Of a stretch of DNA of 64,000 nucleotides, positions 57,843-64,000 are shown piece by piece. The stretch's first letter is position 1, and each line of letters begins with the position of its first letter. The stretch lies in NCBI RefSeq assembly GCF_002095465.1, contig NZ_MLFP01000003.1, positions 62,001 through 126,000 on the forward strand, given 5' to 3'. The stretch comes from Pantoea rodasii (lineage in GTDB: Bacteria > Pseudomonadota > Gammaproteobacteria > Enterobacterales > Enterobacteriaceae). The notes under the pieces were generated by a model. The model saw only the letters and a list, made by a program, of their open reading frames with translations, did no database searches and was not told the DNA's origin. A program made the translations under genes and the position numbers.

Positions 57843-57905
57843 TGTTATTCTCCAGATCGTCTCTCGGGCTGCCTAATGCACAGCCTGGCTGCAGCAGGAA
57901 AGCTG

Positions 57906-57928
57906 CTCAGCCCACCGTGCGGGCTGAG
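57906..57928 (-). terminator. Stem-loop between gabT and gabP
   Basis: CTCAGCCC / GGGCTGAG with a 7-base loop, 17 bases past the gabT stop. Without a T-run it could reduce rather than stop read-through to gabP. Confidence 0.5.
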
Positions 57929-57944
57929 TCAGTTGAGCGGATAT

Positions 57945-59207
57945 CTACGAATCCTGGTGGGCACTCAACACGCCACTGAGAATATCCAGTGCCTGGCTGA
58001 ACTGCGCATCCGGTATGGTGAGCGGATAGAGGAAGCGAATCACATTGCCCTGTGGACCACAGGTTAACAGCAGTAAACCGCGTGCCATTGCCTGCTGCTG
58101 AATTGCCTGTGCCGTTTGCGCCTCGGCAAATTCCATTGCCACCATCGAACCTAATGCGCGGATGTCGGTAATGGCAGAGCAGTTGGCACGTGCCGTGTTC
58201 AGGAAATCAACCAGTTGCGCGCCGAGTTGTACCGAGCGGTCACACAGTTGTTCTTCAGCAATGATATCCAGCACCGCATGGGCGGCTGCGATCGCCAGCG
58301 GGTTGCCGGCGTAGGTGCCGCCGAGTCCACCTGGGCCGGGCGCATCCATGATCTCTGCGCGACCACTGACCGCTGACAGCGGCATGCCGCCTGCCAGGCT
58401 TTTCGCCATGGTGATCAGATCGGGTTTGACATCGTAATGGTCCATGGCAAACAGTTTGCCGGTACGACCAAAGCCAGTTTGCACTTCATCGGCAATCAGC
58501 AGGATGCCGTGTTCATCGGCCAGCTGGCGCAAGCGGACTAAGAATTCAGCAGGGGCGATATGGAAACCGCCTTCGCCTTGTACGGGCTCCAGCACGATTG
58601 CAGCCACGTCTTGCGGGGCGATGTCCTGGGTGAAGATGTCGTGCAGGCTCGCCATGGCATCCTCAACGCTGATGCCGGTGACGCTATTGGGATAACGTGC
58701 ATGCCACACCGAGGCTGGCATTGGACCGAAGTCGCGTTTATAGGGGGCCACTTTGCCGGTCATGGCCATGGTCATGAACGTGCGACCATGGAAAGCGTTG
58801 CCAAACGTGATGATGCCGTGACGGCGCGTTGCCGCTCGCGCCACTTTGACGGCATTTTCCACCGCTTCGGCACCGGTAGAGAAGAACGCGGTTTTGGCTT
58901 TGCCAGCAATTGGCACCACCTGGTTGATGCGTTCTGCCAGGCCAACATAGCTTTCATACGGCGTCACCTGGAACGCGGTATGGGTGAATTTTTCTAACTG
59001 TTCAGCGATAGCCTTCACAATGCGGGGATGACGATGGCCGGTGTTCAGCACCGCAATCCCACCCGCGAAATCAATCCAGCTGTTGCCTTCAACGTCACGC
59101 AATGTCGCGTTCTCTGCCTGCTCGACATACCACTGGCACAGATTTCCGGTGCCACGTGGGAGGGCGTCATCTTTGCGTTGCTGCAGCTGGCTGTTTTTAC
59201 CTTCCAT
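57945..59207 (-). CDS. gabT: 4-aminobutyrate aminotransferase
   Basis: 420-residue class III PLP aminotransferase converting GABA and 2-oxoglutarate to succinic semialdehyde and glutamate. PLP-binding Asp240 (LLIADEVQTGFGRTG) and Schiff-base Lys269 (ITMAKSLAGGMP); FFSTGAEAVENAVKVAR binds phosphate. Length and motifs match GabT. Divergent from the MocR-type regulator, with a nested inverted repeat between. No gabD (succinate-semialdehyde dehydrogenase) lies in the window. GGAAAGG precedes the ATG. Confidence 0.87.
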   Translation of the reverse strand: MEGKNSQLQQRKDDALPRGTGNLCQWYVEQAENATLRDVEGNSWIDFAGGIAVLNTGHRHPRIVKAIAEQLEKFTHTAFQVTPYESYVGLAERINQVVPIAGKAKTAFFSTGAEAVENAVKVARAATRRHGIITFGNAFHGRTFMTMAMTGKVAPYKRDFGPMPASVWHARYPNSVTGISVEDAMASLHDIFTQDIAPQDVAAIVLEPVQGEGGFHIAPAEFLVRLRQLADEHGILLIADEVQTGFGRTGKLFAMDHYDVKPDLITMAKSLAGGMPLSAVSGRAEIMDAPGPGGLGGTYAGNPLAIAAAHAVLDIIAEEQLCDRSVQLGAQLVDFLNTARANCSAITDIRALGSMVAMEFAEAQTAQAIQQQAMARGLLLLTCGPQGNVIRFLYPLTIPDAQFSQALDILSGVLSAHQDS

Positions 59208-59214
59208 AACCTTT

Positions 59215-59275
59215 CCTTAGCGATAAGCGTCTTTACAAATCACAACAAACACGCTTATTTATCCCTGCGCTAAGG
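59215..59275. promoter_or_regulatory. Nested inverted-repeat operator between gabT and gabR-like genes
   Basis: Outer arms CCTTAGCG (59215-59222) and CGCTAAGG (59268-59275) enclose inner arms ATAAGCGT (59223-59230) and ACGCTTAT (59251-59258). It fills the divergent promoter and is a strong candidate for MocR/GabR-type binding. Confidence 0.6.
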
Positions 59276-59316
59276 TTTGTTGCCAGAGCCACTTTTAGAG
59301 AAAAGGATGGAGCCAA

Positions 59317-60810
59317 TTGCGGAGTTTGTACGCCGATCATGTATTAGAGCGTTTGCAGTTTATGCCGGAAGGGACGTTGCAGCAGCGTTTGCTGGCCTGT
59401 ATGCAGGCGGCAATTGCCGAGGGGATTTTTCCACGTGCCACGCGATTACCCGCTACGCGTGATATGGCGCGCGAGTTATCGGTATCGCGTAATACTGTCA
59501 TCAATGTCTATGAACATTTGATGTCACAAGGCTATGTCACGGCGCGCACCGGCAGCGGAACCTGGATTGCCGAAACGCTGCCCGAAGGCTGTTTGAACAG
59601 CCCGCGCAGTGATGAACTGACGCTGCCGCTCAGCGTGAAAACGGCGGCGATTTCAAAACGCGGTGCATCGTTGTTAGGCCATGCCAACGCTTCGCCTTAT
59701 CAATGGGGCGCGTTTGTACCGGGCGCACCGGATGTCACGCAGTTCCCGCATAAATTGTTCAGCCAGATTCAGGCGCGATTGAATCGCGAGCCTGACATCG
59801 ATCGCCTGATATACAGCAGCAATGGCGGTTGCCCGCATCTGCGCCAGGCGCTGGCGGAATACCTCAGTGTGGCACGATCGGTGCGTGCGGATGCGGATCA
59901 AATCATCATCACCGAAGGCATTCATCAGGCGGTTGATCTGGTGACGCGCGTACTCTGCGATCCCGGCGATAGCGCATGGATTGAAGAGCCAGGCTATTGG
60001 GGCACGCGGAATCTGTTGCGCATAAACGGCCTGAAAATACAGGCTATGCCGGTAGATGAACAAGGAATTATCCCGGATTTACCGCCACGCACGCGGGCGC
60101 CGAAGGTGATTTTTGTGACACCGTCACACCAATACCCGCTCGGCGTCCACCTCAGCCTTGAAAGACGAAAACAGTTGCTGGATTTAGCCAGCAAGCATAA
60201 AACCTGGCTGGTGGAGGATGACTACGACAGTGAATTTCGCTTCGCCGGTCAGCCTTTTCCCTCGCTGCAGGGTTTTGAACCCGATGCACCGGTGATTTAC
60301 ATGGGTACATTCAGCAAAACGCTCTATCCGGCATTGCGACTCGGTTATTTAGTGGTGCCAAAAGCGCTGGCGCATCCGCTGCGCGTGGCGGCGGCGGAAC
60401 TGTATCGCGGCGGGCATTTACTGGTGCAGCGGGCGCTGGCGGAGTTTATCCAGAAAGGGCATTACATGGCGCATATTCGCCGCATGCGCAAACTCTACAG
60501 TCAGCGACGTCGCTTTTTAGCTGGTCTGATTGAGCGTTATCTGGGGGCTGATTTTATGCCGAGAGTTAATCATGAGGCAGGTTTGCATCTGGTGATGAAT
60601 TTACCGGCTGGATGTGATGATGTGGCCATTGCCGCACTGGCACTGCGACGCGGGGTAAAGGTCAGGCCTCTGTCACAATATTATATGCATCAGCAGGAGC
60701 GACGCGGCTTGCTACTGGGGTATGCCTGCGTCGATGAGCGGCAGTGCCAGGACGCGTTTGGCATGCTAAAGGCTTGCCTGGTCGAGGCGGGAATCGTCTC
60801 ACGATCGTAG
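59317..60810 (+). CDS. GabR-like MocR-family regulator
   Basis: 497 residues: N-terminal GntR winged HTH (about 25-90, LPATRDMARELSVSRNTVIN, VYEHLMSQGYVTARTGSGTW) fused to an aminotransferase-like effector domain (YSSNGGCPHLRQALAEYL; PLP lysine in YMGTFSKTLYPALRLGYL). Such regulators sense PLP-GABA adducts and activate gabT/gabD. The start is TTG 59317 with GGAG 5 bases upstream and the family-typical MRSLYADHVLERL. Divergent from gabT, which it most likely controls. Confidence 0.83.
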   Translation: MRSLYADHVLERLQFMPEGTLQQRLLACMQAAIAEGIFPRATRLPATRDMARELSVSRNTVINVYEHLMSQGYVTARTGSGTWIAETLPEGCLNSPRSDELTLPLSVKTAAISKRGASLLGHANASPYQWGAFVPGAPDVTQFPHKLFSQIQARLNREPDIDRLIYSSNGGCPHLRQALAEYLSVARSVRADADQIIITEGIHQAVDLVTRVLCDPGDSAWIEEPGYWGTRNLLRINGLKIQAMPVDEQGIIPDLPPRTRAPKVIFVTPSHQYPLGVHLSLERRKQLLDLASKHKTWLVEDDYDSEFRFAGQPFPSLQGFEPDAPVIYMGTFSKTLYPALRLGYLVVPKALAHPLRVAAAELYRGGHLLVQRALAEFIQKGHYMAHIRRMRKLYSQRRRFLAGLIERYLGADFMPRVNHEAGLHLVMNLPAGCDDVAIAALALRRGVKVRPLSQYYMHQQERRGLLLGYACVDERQCQDAFGMLKACLVEAGIVSRS

Positions 60811-60827
60811 GCGGGCAAGACAGGCAA

Positions 60828-60847
60828 GTGCGGCCCTCAAGCCGCAC
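60828..60847. terminator. Terminator between MocR and aldo-keto reductase genes
   Basis: GTGCGGC-CCTCAA-GCCGCAC in the 46-base space between convergent stops. Confidence 0.65.
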
Positions 60848-60856
60848 CCTGCTGGG

Positions 60857-61713
60857 TTAAGCGATGCTGTTTAAGCGTTGCACCACATCGGCACTCAGCA
60901 CCAGATCGCCACTGGCCAGGTTCTGCTGAAGATGTTCCGGTGATGAGGTGCCCGGGATCAACAGAATGTTAGGCGAACGCTGAAGTAACCAGGCCAGCGC
61001 GACCTGTAATGTGGTGGCATTCAACTCTGCTGCCACCGCCGTGAGCTGCTCGGATTGCAGCGGCGAGAAACCGCCTAACGGGAAGAACGGTACGTAAGGA
61101 ATGCCCTGGGCTGCCAACTGATCGACCAGAGTTTCATCCTGACGATTGGCCAGATTGTAAAGGTTCTGCACGCAGGCAATCGGCGTCATTTTCTGCGCAT
61201 CCGCCACTTGTTTGGCAGTGACATTGCTCAGACCAATATGTTTAATCAAGCCGCGTTCTTTTAGCTTGATCATCGCTTCAACCTGCGGTTCCAGTGAGCC
61301 TTCTGCCGGTGCGTGCACGTCAAGCATCGAACGCAGGTTCACGACCTCCATCACCTCCAGACCAAGATTGCGCAGGTTATCTTCCACCGCCTGCGTCAAC
61401 TCATCAGGCGAGAAAGCGGGTAACCAGCCGCCTTTAGCATCACGACGGGCACCGACCTTGGTGACGATCACCAGGTCGTCGGAATAGGGATGCAGGGCTT
61501 TCTTAATGAGTTGATTGGTAATATGCGGGCCATAAAAGTCGCTGGTATCGATATGATTCACCCCAGCAGCCACTGCATCACGTAACACCTGCAGCGCACG
61601 ATTTCATCGGCTGGTGGACCAAATACCCCTTTGCCCGCGAGCTGCATGGCGCCGTAACCGAGGCGTTTAACCTGACGATCGCCCAAAGTATAAGTATTTA
61701 CGTTGTGAGACAT
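60857..61713 (-). pseudogene. ydbC: YdbC/PdxI-like aldo-keto reductase, one frameshift
   Basis: Corrected length 285 residues, closely resembling E. coli YdbC (PdxI), an NADPH-dependent pyridoxal reductase. VKRLGYGAMQLAGKGVFGPP, then after the break ALQVLRDAVAAGVNHIDTSD (Asp56/Tyr61), TKVGA (Lys86), and AWLLQRSPNILLIPGTSS. The usual AKR histidine site reads VVNLRSM, Asn as in YdbC. Break at T3 61602-61604 (A on the coding strand): one more base restores the frame. GGAGG precedes the ATG. Confidence 0.83.
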
Positions 61714-61810
61714 GGAAACCTCCTTCGTCGATGTGTGTACAGATTGTAATCGACAGATCGCTGTGCAACTATCCGGTTAAATCGGGACACAGTGTACGGA
61801 AGGGCGAACA

Positions 61811-62722
61811 ATGGCATTGGATATTGCACTGCTGCATGCGGTAGTGGCCGTAGCAAAAGCGGGCGGATTTCGTGAAGCGGCTCGGATGACCGGCAGTAAT
61901 CCTTCACGTCTAAGTGATGCCGTCAGGCGTGCAGAACAGCAGTTGGGCGTGCGACTGTTTAATCGCACCACGCGCACGGTGGTGCTCACTGAAGCGGGTA
62001 GATCGCTGATGATGCGCTTAATGCCCGCGATGAATGAAGTCGATGCGGCACTCGATTCGCTGAATCATTTTCGCAGTACGCCGGGCGGTATGCTGCGCCT
62101 GAATGTCCCCGTCAGCGCGGCCAGGCTGGTTTTGCCCGCTATCGTCCCCGGTTTTCTGGCACGCTATCCCGATATCCAGTTGGAAGTGGTGGCGGAAAGC
62201 AATGTGCAGGATATTTTCCGCGATGGCTGTGATGCGGGGATCCGTTACGACGACCATCTTGAGCAGGATATGGTGGCGCTGCCGATTGGACCACGCGTGC
62301 AACGTTTTGCTGCAGCGGCGTCTCCTGCCTATTTAGCCACATTTGGCACGCCGCAGCATCCACGTGAACTGTTGCAACACCGGTGTTTGTATGGTCGCTA
62401 TGCCACTGGCGTCATCTCCGATTGGGAGTTTGAAATGGGCGGAGAGGTGGTGCGTTTACAGCCGAAAGGGCCATTGATATGTAGCATCGGCGCGGCCATG
62501 GATCTCACTGTCGCGGCCGCAGTTTCCGGTGCAGGGGTAGTGTATCTGTTTGAAGATTGGCTAAAACCTGTGCTGGATAATGGCAGCCTGCAACCGATTC
62601 TCAGCGAGTGGTGGCAGAGTTTTTCTGGACTGTGGCTTTACTATAACGATCGCCGCTTGATCCCCGCACCGCTGCAGGCGTTTCTCGACTATGTGCGCGA
62701 ACTTAATGCGCAGATGGAGTGA
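61811..62722 (+). CDS. LysR-family regulator
   Basis: 303 residues. HTH: AVAKAGGFREAARMTGSNPS then RLSDAVRRAEQQLGVRLFNR, TTRTVVLTEAGRSL. Effector domain from GGMLRLNVPVSAARLVLPAI, with GCDAGIRYDDHLEQDMVALP. CrgA/DmlR-type subgroup. Divergent from the YdbC-like gene over 97 bases, a common pairing of aldo-keto reductase with LysR regulator, so it probably regulates it. Confidence 0.87.
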   Translation: MALDIALLHAVVAVAKAGGFREAARMTGSNPSRLSDAVRRAEQQLGVRLFNRTTRTVVLTEAGRSLMMRLMPAMNEVDAALDSLNHFRSTPGGMLRLNVPVSAARLVLPAIVPGFLARYPDIQLEVVAESNVQDIFRDGCDAGIRYDDHLEQDMVALPIGPRVQRFAAAASPAYLATFGTPQHPRELLQHRCLYGRYATGVISDWEFEMGGEVVRLQPKGPLICSIGAAMDLTVAAAVSGAGVVYLFEDWLKPVLDNGSLQPILSEWWQSFSGLWLYYNDRRLIPAPLQAFLDYVRELNAQME

Positions 62723-62746
62723 GTGTTTTTCGCTGGCAGGGCCGTT

Positions 62747-63361
62747 TTATAATTTCTCCACCGCCAACACTTTAAGCAGGTTTAGCCAGGATGTTGTGTT
62801 ATTGAGAAATTCACAGCTGAGATTCTCAATCGTCATATGCTGCGCCATTGCCGCGTGACGCAGCAGATTGTAGGCATCATCTTCCCCTAACTGTAGTTCT
62901 TTCATCACCAGTATTTGTGCGGAGAACAGGTACTTGCGTGCGCGCAGACGCTCTTCCTGGCGTTTTAATTGTGCTTCCAGTTGGTTGATGCGCGCGGCAC
63001 TTTCCAGCGCCAGTGTGAAGGCGGTCATCACGCCGTCGAAACGCACCGGTTTTCGCATATAACTGTCAATTTTTTGCTCGGTGATCCACTGAAGGCGCGA
63101 AGGGGTTTCCATCGCGGTGAGCGCAATTTTGGGTAACGCAGGCCAGGGCAATTTGTTGGTGGGATGAAACAGCGCTGGGTTGTCGCCATCGAACACCAGT
63201 AATTGTTGTCCAGCCAGTTGTGCTTCGGTTGGGAAGGCCGCGCAAAATTCTCCCTGAATGCCCATGCGGGAAAATTGTTGCTCCAGATGATGATTATCAC
63301 GATCCGCACAGCCAATTACGCACACCTTGAGTCCGCGCATTTGCACGTTTTTTCGGCTCAT
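62747..63361 (-). CDS. AmiR-like ANTAR antiterminator
   Basis: 204 residues: an N-terminal receiver-like fold without the phosphoacceptor pattern (GLKVCVIGCADRDNHH, LLVFDGDNPALF), a coiled coil (INQLEAQLKRQEERLRARKY) and a C-terminal ANTAR RNA-binding domain (LVMKELQLGEDDAYNLLRHA). AmiR/NasR proteins bind leader RNA hairpins and prevent termination. Overlaps the AmiC-like gene by 4 bases, so the two are co-translated. Confidence 0.83.
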   Translation of the reverse strand: MSRKNVQMRGLKVCVIGCADRDNHHLEQQFSRMGIQGEFCAAFPTEAQLAGQQLLVFDGDNPALFHPTNKLPWPALPKIALTAMETPSRLQWITEQKIDSYMRKPVRFDGVMTAFTLALESAARINQLEAQLKRQEERLRARKYLFSAQILVMKELQLGEDDAYNLLRHAAMAQHMTIENLSCEFLNNTTSWLNLLKVLAVEKL

Positions 63362-64000
63362 GTGCGCTCTCCATCCTGAGTCAGATTATCGAGATCGACC
63401 CAAGCCAGCCAGGGATCGGGCTTCACCGGCTGTGGTGCCTGCCAAAAACATTCTAGCTTACCCTCATGACAACGTGCCAGATGCGGCGTCAGCCAGCAGT
63501 GATTGTTATCGGCATCAACACGAATCGGTCCTGCGGGGGAATCCATCTCATCTTTAAGCACGGCAGCACGCACGCCTTCTACGTCAGCATCACCGTGACG
63601 GTTGATAGCGCGCGCCAGCAGGTGTCCCGCTAACCAGGCCGTTTGGCTGTCAACCGAGGGTGACACGCCTTCGCCAAAACGCTGGCGATAGCAGCGTAAA
63701 AAATCGCGGTTGGCGGCACTGTCGATGGACTGGAACCAACTCGCTGAGACCAGATATCCTTCGAGGGCTTCTGCGCCAATCATGTCCACTTCCGGCTCGC
63801 AAAGCGTCAGGCTTGATTTTAAGACGTCGTTAAGCCATGGCTGCTGTTGGCTGGCCCGATGCCAGGCGCGGTAGAAACTGTAGGCACTTCTGCCCACCAT
63901 GGTATTCAGCAGCACCTTAGGCCGTTGTGCGATGATATCGGCAATCAACTCATCGACATTTTCTTCACCCAGCGGCAGTAACTTACTGGCTAATACCTTG
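63358..64000 (-). CDS. AmiC-like amide-sensing binding protein, 5' end cut off
   Basis: C-terminal 213 or so residues of a type I periplasmic-binding-fold protein; the frame stays open to the window edge (KVLASKLLPLGEENVDELIA). Features: VLLNTMVGRSAYSFYRAWHR, AEALEGYLVSASWFQSIDSA, FLRCYRQRFGEGV. Similar to AmiC/UrtA/FmdD proteins; AmiC is the cytoplasmic ligand sensor that holds AmiR inactive. Whether a signal peptide exists lies outside the window. The amide-metabolism genes it controls are not here. Confidence 0.78.
   Translation of the reverse strand, partial: KVLASKLLPLGEENVDELIADIIAQRPKVLLNTMVGRSAYSFYRAWHRASQQQPWLNDVLKSSLTLCEPEVDMIGAEALEGYLVSASWFQSIDSAANRDFLRCYRQRFGEGVSPSVDSQTAWLAGHLLARAINRHGDADVEGVRAAVLKDEMDSPAGPIRVDADNNHCWLTPHLARCHEGKLECFWQAPQPVKPDPWLAWVDLDNLTQDGERT

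Noticed and set aside
1..64000. CRISPR arrays, tRNA/rRNA genes, insertion sequences, prophage
   Set aside because: No regular spaced repeats, cloverleaf-like sequences, transposase or integrase genes were seen. The tailspike-like protein alone is not enough to call a prophage.

Overview
The window looks like a chromosome segment of an enterobacterium, most probably Erwiniaceae (Pantoea/Erwinia-like). This rests on moderately high GC, close matches to E. coli-type proteins (DigH/YddW, YdbC, GabP/GabT/GabR-like), a membrane sugar dehydrogenase with a triheme cytochrome c, and an AmsF/WceF-like exopolysaccharide protein. No rRNA, tRNA, CRISPR array, insertion sequence or origin was seen. The genus is inferred.

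Layout. 1-3.4 kb: 3' part of a GMC flavoprotein dehydrogenase, its membrane-anchored triheme cytochrome c and a periplasmic GlcG/HbpS-like protein. 3.5-14.1 kb: a Cache-type chemoreceptor with a sigma-28-like promoter, YjbR-like protein, methyltransferase/AraC pair, cytochrome b561, MarR/MFS pair around a perfect 24-bp palindrome, DUF1543, Nudix, RidA, GNAT, SDR and AraC genes. 14.1-17.8 kb: a badly broken membrane-protein gene, a Tat-type FAD oxidoreductase and a divergent LysR gene. 18.0-26.5 kb: a Rut-like cluster (RutD-, RutA-, RutC- and RutF-like proteins plus an aldo-keto reductase) that carries a BMP-type nucleoside-like ABC importer where RutG would be, and has no RutB. 26.6-33.1 kb: a minus-strand operon of GntR regulator, Cys/Met-type PLP enzyme, carbohydrate-type ABC importer and RidA. 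33.3-38.3 kb: cupin, polar amino-acid ABC importer, XRE-cupin regulator and DadA-like oxidase around a divergent promoter with two similar operators. 38.4-44.5 kb: BdlA-like soluble chemoreceptor, GDSL esterase autotransporter and tailspike-like EPS protein. 44.7-53.3 kb: a tightly overlapping operon (2Fe-2S reductase, amidohydrolase, RidA-like, creatininase-like, NMT1-type ABC importer, FAD-linked oxidase) with a divergent LysR regulator. 53.6-64 kb: an AT-rich HEPN/Abi gene, digH, a YezG-like orphan, the gabP-gabT/gabR module, YdbC-like reductase with LysR, and an AmiR/AmiC-like pair cut by the window end.

Together the region reads as a nitrogen-scavenging block. It has five ABC importers, three of them next to RidA-family proteins, and oxidases, deaminase/amidohydrolase-type enzymes and dedicated regulators, which suggests uptake and breakdown of small N-containing molecules. 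Substrates are not determined by the sequence.

A second theme is broken reading frames. Ten recognisable genes are each interrupted by one single-base indel, mostly in short homopolymers, and each regains a full-length frame when one base is restored or removed. An eleventh gene needs five such corrections. This looks more like consensus-sequence error than wholesale pseudogenisation, so these genes are listed as frameshifted with their corrected extents.
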